In this document: positions 52,114 to 62,321 of the stretch, in pieces
How positions within the stretch are numbered: position 1 is the first letter of the stretch
Layout: each line of letters starts with the position of its first letter
Origin: Gammaproteobacteria bacterium
GTDB taxonomy: Bacteria; Pseudomonadota; Gammaproteobacteria; Pseudomonadales; Azotimanducaceae
Reading direction: 5' to 3'
NCBI GenBank assembly: GCA_028821405.1
Contig: JAPPGK010000019.1
Location: 1-64,000 of the forward strand
Length of the DNA stretch: 64,000 nt
Made by a program: the position numbers and the translations under genes
The notes under the pieces: model-generated
The model's database searches: none
What the model saw: the letters and a program-made list of their open reading frames with translations, nothing else
Told to the model about the DNA's origin: nothing

Positions 52114-54179
52114 CCGAAACCACGGTTCCACCCGGGGACTCAGCGACGCCGACGGATACGACGCGAAGCAAGACCATCGCCCTGCTCAAGGAGGTCGCGG
52201 GCCAGAACCAGTTCGATGATCGAATCGACACGCAGCCCGACATCACGACCGTCGAGGCCCTCGGAGTCATCGGGCGAAGCGTCCGGCTCATCGGCGAGGC
52301 CCCGCGACTCTTCACCGCCAAGATGCTACTGGCCTTCGTAGCCATACTCCCGGGCCTGTTGCTGCCGTGGATGGGAAAGATCCTCATCGACAACGCGATG
52401 CTTCAACGACCGTTCGGGACCACGGAGGTTGCCTTCCCGCCGTTCATGGACCCCATACTCGGTGTTGTGCAGGGTCGGGATCCGCTCGGGATCGCGCTTT
52501 CCCTGGTGGTCATCTACTTCGGTCTGCTGTTCCTGTTCGGCAGCCGCTCGGGTCGTACCGGCGCGGGGCTTCTGCAAGGTCGCGATGCCGCCACCCAGGC
52601 GGAGAACCAGATCAGCGGGGGCGGCAGCAGGGCCGGCGGTTTGTGGGGACTGATCGAGTTCATGGTCAGCGTTCGTCTCACCCAGACGCTCTCCAACCGC
52701 CTGCGATCGCGGCTCTTCGACCGCTTGACGCATCTGCCGATGACCGTTCTCGACGACCAGCGCACGGGAGACGGCGTCTACCGCGTGCTCTATGACTCGC
52801 CGATGGCGCCGGATCTCGCGTTCCGGGTCACTTCCGATCCCTTCCTCATGGCGGTGGGTGCCGCCCTCAACCTCTACATTCTGCAGTACTCCTACGGCGA
52901 CGTGTCCCCGCAACTGATCTGGGTGGCGTGGGCTGCGGTCCCGATCGCCTTCATCACGACGTTTCCGTTTTCCGGGGCGTTGCGCCGAACCAACCAGAAC
53001 AAGCGCGCGGCCGGCTCTGCAACGACCAACGCCATGGAGGAATCCATGGGCAGCATCGCGGCGGTACAGAGCCTGGGCGCGGGGGAGCAGGAGAAGGAGC
53101 GCTTCGCCGGACGCAGCCACCAGTCGTTCCTGCGCGAGCGATACTCCTTCGCGGTCATCATCGCCGCTGCATCGGTTGCCGGGGCCGTCGGCGGCGTTGC
53201 CGCGCTGTACGTCACCTTCCTCGTTACGGATGGGATCATCGACGGCGTCATGTCCGCGGGCGATTTCGCCGTGCTGATCGGGGTCTACTGGGGCATCGCT
53301 GTTCCCGCAGGGTATTTCGGGGCGATCTGGATCAAGCTGCAGGAGACCATCGCCGCCGCGCGCCGGGTGTTCTTCTTCGCCGACTACGAGTCCGAGGAAA
53401 CCCGCCAAGGCGGCCGGACGCTCGCCGCCATACGCACCGGCGTTCGCATGGAAGGCGTCGAGTTCGCGTATCCGAACGGCCACCGCGCGCTGCTTGGGAT
53501 CAATCTCGAGCTGCGGCGGGGCGAACTCGTCGCCCTAGTGGGACCAACCGGTGCGGGCAAGACGACGCTCGCCTACCTGATTCCGGCATTGCTCCGTCCG
53601 ACGAAGGGCAGGGTGCTTGTCGATAGCATCGACACGAATGAAATCGACCTTGATAGCCTGCGGCGTGAAGTCACCTATGTCTTCCAGGAGCACCTGCTGC
53701 TACCGGAGTCCATCCGGGCGAACCTGCTACTGGCCAACCCGCAGGCGTCGGAGGAACGAATGCTTGCGGCGCTCGCCACCGCCGGCTGCATGGACTTCAT
53801 CGACGACTTGCCGGACGGAATCGACACGGTACTCGGCCGTTCCGGGGACACCCTCTCGGTGGGACAGCAGCAGCGCCTGTCCATCGCCCGTGGGCTGGTA
53901 CGTGACTCCAGCATCCTGATCCTCGACGAACCCACGGCGGCGCTCGACCCGCAGACGGAGAACCAACTGGTCGCATCGCTGCACGCGGCGGCCGAGGACC
54001 GGTTGGTCGTCGTCATCGCGCATCGTCTGTCCACCATCAGGAACGCGGACCGCATCGTGTTCCTCGACGGCGGACGGATCCGCGACATCGGCAGCCACGA
54101 CGAGTTGATGGCCAAGCCCGCGAGCCCCTACCGCGAATTCGTTGAACTGCAGGGCGGTGATGTCTCGGCGGGACGCTGA
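52110..54179 (+). CDS. ABC exporter subunit B, second copy
   Basis: 689 residues from ATG 52110 (ATGA overlap). It shares with the protein at 21791 the preamble (FDDRIDTQPDITTVEALGVIGRS) and the glycine/serine-rich loop (GAGLLQGRDAATQAENQISG). Walker A is GPTGAGKTT, the signature is LSVGQQQRLS and Walker B is ILILDEPTAALDPQTE. Both ATPase sites of the pair look active. The next gene, a PEP-utilising phosphotransferase, starts one base after the stop, and so lies in the same operon. Confidence 0.9.
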   Translation: MTETTVPPGDSATPTDTTRSKTIALLKEVAGQNQFDDRIDTQPDITTVEALGVIGRSVRLIGEAPRLFTAKMLLAFVAILPGLLLPWMGKILIDNAMLQRPFGTTEVAFPPFMDPILGVVQGRDPLGIALSLVVIYFGLLFLFGSRSGRTGAGLLQGRDAATQAENQISGGGSRAGGLWGLIEFMVSVRLTQTLSNRLRSRLFDRLTHLPMTVLDDQRTGDGVYRVLYDSPMAPDLAFRVTSDPFLMAVGAALNLYILQYSYGDVSPQLIWVAWAAVPIAFITTFPFSGALRRTNQNKRAAGSATTNAMEESMGSIAAVQSLGAGEQEKERFAGRSHQSFLRERYSFAVIIAAASVAGAVGGVAALYVTFLVTDGIIDGVMSAGDFAVLIGVYWGIAVPAGYFGAIWIKLQETIAAARRVFFFADYESEETRQGGRTLAAIRTGVRMEGVEFAYPNGHRALLGINLELRRGELVALVGPTGAGKTTLAYLIPALLRPTKGRVLVDSIDTNEIDLDSLRREVTYVFQEHLLLPESIRANLLLANPQASEERMLAALATAGCMDFIDDLPDGIDTVLGRSGDTLSVGQQQRLSIARGLVRDSSILILDEPTAALDPQTENQLVASLHAAAEDRLVVVIAHRLSTIRNADRIVFLDGGRIRDIGSHDELMAKPASPYREFVELQGGDVSAGR

Positions 54180-54180
54180 C

Positions 54181-56901
54181 ATGACCGGGCATATCGTTCC
54201 CCTAGACGCCGGAGACGCCGAGCTTGAGACCGTCGGCGGCAAGGGATGTTCGCTGGTGCGTCTTGTCGAGACCGGTTTCCCGGTGCCGCCGGGGTTCGTG
54301 GTGGCAAGCGATGCCTATCGCCGATTCGTGGCGGACCAGGGACTCGAAAACCGCATTCTGGAACTCGCGCGACCCGCAGTGGTGGACGGGGCGGAGTCGT
54401 TCGAGCCGGCTTCAACGGAGATCCGGCGGCTGTTCGAGACCCCGGATCTCCCGGACGGGCTGGTCGCAGCCATCGAACGCGCCTACCAAGGTCTCGCACC
54501 GGAGCGCGATCCAGCGGTCGCGGTGCGCTCGTCGGCGAACGCCGAGGACCTTCCCGAGGCGTCCTTCGCCGGGCAGCAGGAGACCTACCTGAACGTTCGG
54601 GGAACGCACGCCGTGGCGGCAGCCGTCAAGGATTGCTGGGCGTCGCTGTGGACGCCGCAGGCCATGAACTACCGGCACGAAATCGGCATCGACCACGGCA
54701 CTGTCGCAATGGCCGTCGTGGTGCAGGTCATGGTGCCGGCGGATGTCTCGGGCATTTTGTTCACGGCCAATCCGGGCACGGGCGAACGCGGCGAGATGAT
54801 CGTGAATGCGAGCTTCGGCTTGGGCGAGGCGGTGGTCGGTGGGCACGTAACACCCGACACGTTCGTGATCGACCGCGAAACCTTGGTGCCGAAGGAAACC
54901 GTGCTTGGTGCCAAGGCTCTCAGGGTCGTTCCGGTGGCTGATGGGGGAACCCTTATCGAGGCGGTGGCTGCGGAACGGCAAACGGCGGCCTCTCTCGGCG
55001 AGGACCGGATAGCGGAACTCGCTGGCCTCGCCGTCGACGTAGAGCGTACGTTCGACGGCGTACCCCAGGATATCGAGTGGGCATTTGGCAGCGCTGCAGG
55101 GGATCCGGCGGCTCGGTTCTGGATCCTCCAGTCGCGGCCGATCACGAACCTGCCCTCACCGCCGCCCAAGGATGTGACCTGGCCGGAGATACCGGGTGCC
55201 CAGCTCCTGAAGCGCCAGGTGGCGGAGAACATGCCCGATCCCTTGTCGCCGCTCTTCGAGGACCTCTACCTGCATGCACTTTTCGACGTGCAGCAATGGC
55301 CCGAGGGCTGGGAGTGGAAGGGCAACAAGACCCGGAACTGGATGAAGAACTTCGTGATCGTCACGGTCAACGGCTATGCCTACCAGCCCATCTACCGCGC
55401 AAGCGCGGGCGATTGGGACAAGCACATGGCCAAGGTTCACGCGGGCCAGGCCAAGCGATCCAGGTGGGCGAACCTCAAGGCAACGTTCGCCATGCCCGAG
55501 TTCATGATCGCGGATATGAAAGCAGCACCGCTGCCGGACTGGATGTACCTATTCGCCCGTACGCTCCGCACGTTCAGGAAGTACCCGGCGATCATCCGTT
55601 GGGAGCGCGAACAGTTGCCAGCGTATCTCGCCATCATCGATGAGTGGGAGGACCGAAATCCCGGTGCGCTCCCGGACGTTGAACTGCTCGCCGGCATGAA
55701 GGCGCTGACCCTGGCGGAGGCACGCTACTGGCTCGCCCTGCGCAGCGTGATCGGTACGGCGAAGCTCACCGACGGCGGCTTTCAGCGGTTTCTCGAGCGG
55801 AACGCGCCCGAGGGCCGATTCATCAGCGGCAGCTTCCTGTCGGGGTTCCCGTCCAAGACGCTCGAGGCCGAGTTCGCCTTGCGTGCCATTGCACAGGTGA
55901 TCCGATCCGATCCGACGTTGACCGAGTTGCTGATCGTCACGCCCGCACCGCGTCTATTGGACGCGATACGGCAACACCCGGGTGCCGGATCCGTTCGTGA
56001 GGCGATTGACGCCTACCTGCACGACTTCGGTCGGCAGGTGTTCAACCTCGACTTCGCCGAACCGGCGCTGGCGGAGGATCCGTTGCCCCTCGCCGTAAGC
56101 CTGAAAGCGCTGGTGAGAGATCCCGGCCATGACCTCGCGACCCGCCAGAAGGAGGTCGCGCGCACCCGTCGGCGGGCGTTCGCCGCGGCACTGCGCTTCT
56201 TCAAGGGTCGCCGACGCCTCGAGTTCCTGCGCGCGTACTGGACCGCGCGCATCAACTACCCGGCGCGGGAGGAGGCCCTGTTCCACCTGGGTTTGGCATG
56301 GTCCACGTTTCGACCGCTCGCCCTCGAACTCGGCCGCAGGCTTGTCGCCGGTGGTACGTTCGATCGCTCCGATGACGTATTCCATGTCACCGGCGAAGAC
56401 CTCGCCCGCGCCATCGAGGCGAAGGCCAATGATCTGCCCCTGCCCGAGCTAGCCGACACGGCGGCGGAGCAGCGCGGCTTGAGGGCATTGCGCTTCCGGA
56501 TGGATCAGCCGGCGGCGATTCCACCCGTGAAGCACAAGGGACCGCTATCCACGGTGGTCAGCAACGCCGAAGGCGAGGACGTGCTGCGCGGCTTCGCGGT
56601 GTCGCCGGGCACGGTGACCGGAACCGCGAGCGTGGTGTTGACGCCCAACGACTTCGGGAAAATGAAGCCCGGGTCGATCCTCGTCTGCCCGTTGACCACG
56701 CCGGCGTGGACGCAGCTGTTCCCCCAAGCCATCGGCCTGGCGACCGATATCGGCAGCATTCTCGCCCACGGCTCCATCGTTGCCCGGGAATACGGCATCC
56801 CTGCCGTTCTCGGCATCGGCAACGTCACGCAGCGGGTGAAATCGGGACAGAGGATCGCCGTCGATGGGAACCGGGGAACGGTCACCATTCTGGATTCGTA
56901 G
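54181..56901 (+). CDS. PEP-utilising phosphotransferase (rifampicin phosphotransferase / PEP synthase-like)
   Basis: 906 residues from ATG 54181. The N-terminal ATP-grasp domain is of the PEP synthase type: VGGKGCSLVRLVETGFPVPPGFVV at the start, AVRSSANAEDLPEASFAGQQETYLNV near residue 120, GILFTANPGTGERGEMIVNASFGLGEAVV near 200 and FWILQSRPITNL near 325. The C-terminal swivelling domain has SILAHGSIVAREYGIPAVLG with the phospho-carrier His863. The domain order (ATP-grasp, binding domain, His domain) and length match Rph-type antibiotic phosphotransferases better than PEP synthase, which carries a PEP-binding barrel. Substrate is unknown. Cotranscription with an exporter pair suggests modification and export of one compound. 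The stop TAG is followed by GG, as in REP heads. Confidence 0.85.
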   Translation: MTGHIVPLDAGDAELETVGGKGCSLVRLVETGFPVPPGFVVASDAYRRFVADQGLENRILELARPAVVDGAESFEPASTEIRRLFETPDLPDGLVAAIERAYQGLAPERDPAVAVRSSANAEDLPEASFAGQQETYLNVRGTHAVAAAVKDCWASLWTPQAMNYRHEIGIDHGTVAMAVVVQVMVPADVSGILFTANPGTGERGEMIVNASFGLGEAVVGGHVTPDTFVIDRETLVPKETVLGAKALRVVPVADGGTLIEAVAAERQTAASLGEDRIAELAGLAVDVERTFDGVPQDIEWAFGSAAGDPAARFWILQSRPITNLPSPPPKDVTWPEIPGAQLLKRQVAENMPDPLSPLFEDLYLHALFDVQQWPEGWEWKGNKTRNWMKNFVIVTVNGYAYQPIYRASAGDWDKHMAKVHAGQAKRSRWANLKATFAMPEFMIADMKAAPLPDWMYLFARTLRTFRKYPAIIRWEREQLPAYLAIIDEWEDRNPGALPDVELLAGMKALTLAEARYWLALRSVIGTAKLTDGGFQRFLERNAPEGRFISGSFLSGFPSKTLEAEFALRAIAQVIRSDPTLTELLIVTPAPRLLDAIRQHPGAGSVREAIDAYLHDFGRQVFNLDFAEPALAEDPLPLAVSLKALVRDPGHDLATRQKEVARTRRRAFAAALRFFKGRRRLEFLRAYWTARINYPAREEALFHLGLAWSTFRPLALELGRRLVAGGTFDRSDDVFHVTGEDLARAIEAKANDLPLPELADTAAEQRGLRALRFRMDQPAAIPPVKHKGPLSTVVSNAEGEDVLRGFAVSPGTVTGTASVVLTPNDFGKMKPGSILVCPLTTPAWTQLFPQAIGLATDIGSILAHGSIVAREYGIPAVLGIGNVTQRVKSGQRIAVDGNRGTVTILDS

Positions 56902-56952
56902 GGCCGCGAGTACCTCGTCAGGCGCACCGTCCAACGGCACCGCAGGCCCGCC

Positions 56953-57009
56953 GGGCGACCCGGGTGGTCGCCCGTACCCGGACCCTACGCGGGACGGGAC
57001 AAGCCGTCC
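56953..57009. repeat. REP-like hairpins after the phosphotransferase gene
   Basis: GGGCGACC (56953) and GGTCGCCC (to 56973) flank the loop CGGGT. A second hairpin, GGACGG at 56992 and CCGTCC to 57009, has GACAAG between. CTACG lies at 56985. The gap lies between convergent genes. Confidence 0.65.
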
Positions 57010-57032
57010 TCTATGCGTTTCCGCTGCATCGG

Positions 57033-58634
57033 TCACGCCTGCGCGTCGTAGAGCACGAATCGCGCGCCCTGTTCGGCGATCATCACGGTCGGCGCGTTAG
57101 TGTTGCCCGACGTGATGGTCGGCATGACCGACGCATCGATGACGCGCAAGCCGTCGACGCCGTGAACCTTGAGGCGGTCGCTCACCACGGCCATCCGGTC
57201 GCGCCCCATCCGGCAGGTTCCCACCGGGTGAAAGATCGTCGTACCGAGGTCGCCGGCGGCATGCAGAAGCGCAGCGTCCGTGGCGCAGTCGGCACCGGGT
57301 TTCCACTCCACGGGATGGAACGGGCGCAGGGCATTGGCGCCCATGATCCGGCGCGTGTACTTGAGCCCTGCGACGGCCGCGGCACGGTCCTCGTCGGTGG
57401 CCAGGTAGTTCGGCGCGATTCGCGGCGGCTCTTCGACGCTGTTGCTGGCGATGCGAACGCTGCCGCGGCTGGTGGGCCGCAGGTTGCACACCGATGGCGT
57501 AATCGCGTCGAAGGTGTGCAACGGCTCGCCAAAGGCATCCAGCGAAAGGGGTTGCACGTGCCACTCGAGGTTGGCGGTGGGCTGATGTCCATCGCTCTTG
57601 GCGAACGCGCCGAGCTGCGACGGCGGCATGGTGAGCGGACCGGTTCTGAACAGCAGGTACTGCAGACCCATGGCCACCTTGCCGAGCGGCGATCGGGCGC
57701 GCCGATTGAGGGTCACCGTGTTGCGGACCTTATAGATCGTGCGAATCTGAAGGTGGTCTTGTAGGTTCTCCCCCACGCCGGGGAGATCGTGCACGACGCC
57801 AACACCGCGGTCTTGGAGCAGTTGTCCGGGACCGATGCCCGAGAGTTGGAGGATCTGGACGGAACCGATCGATCCGGCGGCCAGCAACACTTCCCGATGC
57901 GCACGGATTGATCGGAGGCCGTCGGGGTGTGCGTCGAGGCTGACGCCAACCGCCCGCCGTCCATCGAACTCGATACGGTGAACCTGGACGCTGGTCATGA
58001 CGTCTAGATTCGCCCGTTTCAGCACGGGCCGAAGAAACGCCTTGGTGCCGCTCCAACGCCGCCCCCGGCGCTGGTTCACCTGGAAGTAGGCGCAGCCGAA
58101 GTTGTCGCCCCGGTTGAACTCGTCGATCTTCGGAATCCCGCACTGGGCGGCGGCCTCGCGCCAGGCGTCCAGGATCTCCCAGTCGACGCGACGTTCCTCC
58201 ACGCGCAGTTCGCCGCCGGCGCCGTGGTATTCGTTGGCGCCGTGCTGGTAGTCCTCGCACCGCCGGAACACTGGCAGAACGTCATCCCAGGACCAGCCGC
58301 GGTTGCCGAGTTGCGCCCAGTGGTCGTAGTCGCTCGCCTGGCCGCGCATGTAGATCATGGCGTTTATGGACGAACAGCCGCCGAGCACCTTGCCGCGCGC
58401 ATAGCCGATGGACCGGTCGTTCAGGCCGGCTTCCGGCTCGGTTCGATAGCACCAGTCGGTGCGGGGGTTGCCGATGGTGTAGAGATAGCCGACCGGTATG
58501 TCGATCCAGAAGTAGTCGTCCTTGCCGCCGGCCTCGACGAGCAACACCTTGAAACGGCCACACGCCGTCAGCCGGTTGGCAAGCACGCAACCGGCCGTCC
58601 CCGCGCCGACGACGATGTAGTCGTACTCGGTCAA
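57033..58634 (-). CDS. GMC-family oxidoreductase (choline/alcohol dehydrogenase-like)
   Basis: 533 residues. The FAD-binding start [18 protein letters not shown] is followed by [12 protein letters not shown] signature 1 is [21 protein letters not shown] near residue 80. Signature 2 is [19 protein letters not shown] near 250. The active-site His lies in [12 protein letters not shown], with a second conserved segment [16 protein letters not shown] near the end. Members oxidise alcohols, choline, glucose or long-chain alcohols with FAD. It faces the phosphotransferase gene convergently. A 148-bp gap with a hairpin separates it from the upstream reductase gene. Confidence 0.92.
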   Translation of the reverse strand: MTEYDYIVVGAGTAGCVLANRLTACGRFKVLLVEAGGKDDYFWIDIPVGYLYTIGNPRTDWCYRTEPEAGLNDRSIGYARGKVLGGCSSINAMIYMRGQASDYDHWAQLGNRGWSWDDVLPVFRRCEDYQHGANEYHGAGGELRVEERRVDWEILDAWREAAAQCGIPKIDEFNRGDNFGCAYFQVNQRRGRRWSGTKAFLRPVLKRANLDVMTSVQVHRIEFDGRRAVGVSLDAHPDGLRSIRAHREVLLAAGSIGSVQILQLSGIGPGQLLQDRGVGVVHDLPGVGENLQDHLQIRTIYKVRNTVTLNRRARSPLGKVAMGLQYLLFRTGPLTMPPSQLGAFAKSDGHQPTANLEWHVQPLSLDAFGEPLHTFDAITPSVCNLRPTSRGSVRIASNSVEEPPRIAPNYLATDEDRAAAVAGLKYTRRIMGANALRPFHPVEWKPGADCATDAALLHAAGDLGTTIFHPVGTCRMGRDRMAVVSDRLKVHGVDGLRVIDASVMPTITSGNTNAPTVMIAEQGARFVLYDAQA

Positions 58635-58677
58635 GCGCGACGTTGGGGCTTAAGGGCGTTTGCGACCATGCCCGCAG

Positions 58678-58716
58678 GGGCGACTCGATCGCGCCCTTGG
58701 GGGCGCGCGGTCGCCC
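58678..58716. repeat. Nested hairpin between GMC and reductase genes
   Basis: GGGCGAC at 58678 pairs with GTCGCCC to 58716. Inside, GCGCCC and GGGGCGC form a second stem around TTG. At 58760 CCCCTACG recurs. This is another member of the GTAG-headed family. Confidence 0.6.
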
Positions 58717-58782
58717 GAACGTCGCCAACGAATCTGCTGGGACGGCGCAATCAGCTCCCCTACGGGTTTCTCAGGCGCAGGC

Positions 58783-59778
<996 letters not shown>

Positions 59779-59857
59779 TGACGCATCTCTCTGACTGGAT
59801 GACCGACCATCATAGCCTCCAACGACGTTGTGCGTCGTCGGCGTGGTCCGCTGAAAC

Positions 59858-61330
59858 TCAGTACTCGGTTTCGACGACTCGGAATCGAAGGTTCGGAAGT
59901 TGCGCGATCGCGGTCAGGGCACCGTCGCTCGGCAGCGGGAAATGCGTCGCCCCGATTCGGGTCTCGCCCCAGGTTGGATCCACGCCGCGCCAGGCGCCTC
60001 GGATGGCGACCTCGTTCCAGGCGTGCAGCGCGAATGCCTGCGACTCGCCGAGGTATGCGAGACCGATGACGGTGCGCGCGGGCAAGCCTGCGGCCCGTGC
60101 CAAGGTCGTGTAGAGGTCCGCGAATTCGGTGCAGTCACCGCTCCCGTCGCGGATGGTGTCGGATACGGTACGTCCCCCGGCGGTATCGCGGTAGCGCAGG
60201 TGGTGGTGCACGAACAGGGTCAGCGCGTTGGCCTTCTCGCGCGGGTCCTGGAGCGCTCCCACGGCGCGGCTTGCCAAGTCGTGGACGACGGGAGCATTGG
60301 CGGGATAGTTGACCGTTGCTGCGCTGGCCGCAACGAGTTCGGCGTGGGTCGCCGGTCTCATCGGGTCGGCTTCGGCCGAGAGCATGGTGGCGCCCGGCGC
60401 TCCCGCCCAGTCGATGGCGCCGCCGTCCCTGTCGTCGAGGGCAATGACCAGGCGCGTCAGGGCCTGGGGATTCCTTATCGGCCGGTCCACTTCGACGCGG
60501 TGTCGAGCCGATGCGAAAAGGGAAGGGGTCTGCTCCCAGATGCGAGCGGTGGCTTCATCCTTGACGCGGTGCAGGCTGACGAGGTCACCGGAGTCCATGC
60601 GCAACGGTGCAAGGTCGTCTCCCATGCGGATTCGGGTGGGGCCGGATGCCGCCGCCGCAGCCCGGGCCTCCTTGGCGACCTCGAACTCGCCGGCGTCGCT
60701 TAAGAGGACGCGCCAGCGGTCGGTGGCGATCGACAAGCTGTCGAAGTCGACCGAGCGGGCGGCGCGCACCTCCCCGGGTTCCGGTGCCTCGGTCGCCAAC
60801 CAACGTTCCACGGCCAGGTAGTCGCCCAGTTCCAGGTCCGAGTCGGCGTCGAGGGACCGGGACGATCCCGATTCGACGATCTCCGCCCGGTTGTCGGCGA
60901 TGACGACCCGACGCTTGCCTTTCGTCGACGCGTGTTCCGCCCGAATCAGTCGGTGAGGTGAGCGGCGGTCGAAGACGAGTCGGTCCTCGATTCGGGAATC
61001 GACGTCGTCGTCGAGTTTGAAGTGCAGCGTGCCGCGGAACTCGAAATCGCCGTCGTCGGTGCGTCCGGCCTCGGATCGGTAGTGTCCGATGGGCGTGTGC
61101 CGGAACGTGACCGCATACCAGCGTTCGCCGGCGAGTTGCGCCGCCACGTCGGCATCGGTCGTTGCCGGACGGAACTGCCAGATCGTGGCTGCGGCGACGA
61201 TAAGGGCCAATGTCGCCAGTCCGCCGCCGATGATGCTGGCCGCGATTCCGAGCCGCCGTGGCGCAAAGGCCAAAGGGCGCCCGGTCTTGCGGGTCACGCG
61301 TCTGCCCGTTGGCGCGGGTCTCCATTGCAT
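59858..61330 (-). CDS. Transglutaminase-like membrane-anchored protein
   Basis: 490 residues. A membrane segment lies near 30-50 (IIGGGLATLALIVAAATIW), then a long strand-rich region facing the periplasm. The C-terminal 150 residues are a transglutaminase-like cysteine protease fold: RDGSGDCTEFADLYTTLARAAGLPARTV with Cys400, then FALHAWNEVAI with His and GVDPTWGET with Asp. The catalytic triad is complete. Family members in proteobacteria are often of unknown substrate and may act as peptidases. The basic N-terminus (RRVTRKTGRP) fits an inside-facing start. It diverges from nothing obvious; the NTF2-like gene ends 52 bp upstream. Confidence 0.85.
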   Translation of the reverse strand: MQWRPAPTGRRVTRKTGRPLAFAPRRLGIAASIIGGGLATLALIVAAATIWQFRPATTDADVAAQLAGERWYAVTFRHTPIGHYRSEAGRTDDGDFEFRGTLHFKLDDDVDSRIEDRLVFDRRSPHRLIRAEHASTKGKRRVVIADNRAEIVESGSSRSLDADSDLELGDYLAVERWLATEAPEPGEVRAARSVDFDSLSIATDRWRVLLSDAGEFEVAKEARAAAAASGPTRIRMGDDLAPLRMDSGDLVSLHRVKDEATARIWEQTPSLFASARHRVEVDRPIRNPQALTRLVIALDDRDGGAIDWAGAPGATMLSAEADPMRPATHAELVAASAATVNYPANAPVVHDLASRAVGALQDPREKANALTLFVHHHLRYRDTAGGRTVSDTIRDGSGDCTEFADLYTTLARAAGLPARTVIGLAYLGESQAFALHAWNEVAIRGAWRGVDPTWGETRIGATHFPLPSDGALTAIAQLPNLRFRVVETEY

Positions 61331-61382
61331 GATCGCAACGTATCACAATGGGCTCGGACCCGGTGGGGACACCGTGGTTTCG

Positions 61383-62159
61383 CTACCCGGATTCGATGAA
61401 CGAACCGCTCTTGATCCGCCAATCGTCGCCCTCGATCCTCACGAGGTAGATTCCGCTCAGGGAACGCCCCGACCGTTTCGCTTCGAAGGCGACCGTCGCC
61501 CCCGTAGGACCCGCTTGAAGCGTCCGCGTACACCGCAGCTGGACTGGTCTTTCGGGCAGACGGCATCGCAGGTGTGCTGCATCGGTGAACGTTTGGACAC
61601 GCCCCGGATGAATCACCAGGTAGGGATAGTGGAAGTGTCCCGAACAGGCGGCATTGTCGGTACCGGCCGATGCCAATGCCTCGGCGACGATGTTCTCCGC
61701 ATTCCGCGCATTGGCGCCGAAGCCCGTGTCGCCGCGTTCGCCGGACGCGGTCGGGTCGGGCGTGGGTCCGTCGAGGTGCTGATCGATTCCATACCGGGAC
61801 TGCATGCCCCAGTGACCATCCACATCGGTCGCGATGTACGTCACCCGGTTGGAAATGATCGGTTGGTCATCCTTGGTGTAGCGGGTCCACCCGCCCACAA
61901 GATGCACCTTGTTCGGCGCAACGTGCAGGATTTCCGGTTCGACGCCGGCGGTGTGGTCCCACCCCATTGCCAAGAGACCCTCGAAGGAGTTGTTGCGTGC
62001 ATGGGTTCTCGCATCCGGGACGACACCCGCCCAGCCGCGGGCGGAAACGCGAACGTGGGGAAAGTTCAACGTCTCGGTGAACTTCTGGGAATCGCGGCTA
62101 TTGGTACCTTCGAAGAAGCGCCAGTACGCGTCAAGCGCTTGCGTCTCCGGGTCGGACAT
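61383..62159 (-). CDS. NTF2/SnoaL-like protein of unknown function
   Basis: 258 residues from ATG 62159. The first 125 residues have the helix-then-sheet pattern of the NTF2/SnoaL-like fold: ALDAYWRFFEGTNSRDSQKFTETLNFPHVRVS, then PNKVHLVGGWTRYTKDDQPI and NRVTYIATDVDGHWGMQSRYG. The second half (NIVAEALASAGTDNAACSGHFHYPYL, then GATVAFEAKRSG and IYLVRIEGDDWRIKSGSF) repeats that pattern, so it may be a duplicated domain. No catalytic residues can be assigned. The start lies 162 bp from glnS, which is divergent. An upstream in-frame ATG at 62273 would add 38 residues without pattern. Confidence 0.65.
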   Translation of the reverse strand: MSDPETQALDAYWRFFEGTNSRDSQKFTETLNFPHVRVSARGWAGVVPDARTHARNNSFEGLLAMGWDHTAGVEPEILHVAPNKVHLVGGWTRYTKDDQPIISNRVTYIATDVDGHWGMQSRYGIDQHLDGPTPDPTASGERGDTGFGANARNAENIVAEALASAGTDNAACSGHFHYPYLVIHPGRVQTFTDAAHLRCRLPERPVQLRCTRTLQAGPTGATVAFEAKRSGRSLSGIYLVRIEGDDWRIKSGSFIESG

Positions 62160-62321
62160 ACCGGTTGGATCGACAAGGAACGTCCGGCAAGCGTAGCGGG
62201 CGCGTACCGAGGTCGAGCCAAGCGCTACGGATGCCGGATTGCTCCTTGGGGAGTTTCCGGACCCCCGGGCCAAGCCCTACCGGTACAATGTCTCGTTTTG
62301 CGCAGACGGCTGCCGATCGGG

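Noticed and set aside
54181-56901. Housekeeping PEP synthase (ppsA)
   Set aside because: The C-terminus ends with the His domain and lacks the PEP/pyruvate-binding barrel that follows it in PEP synthase.
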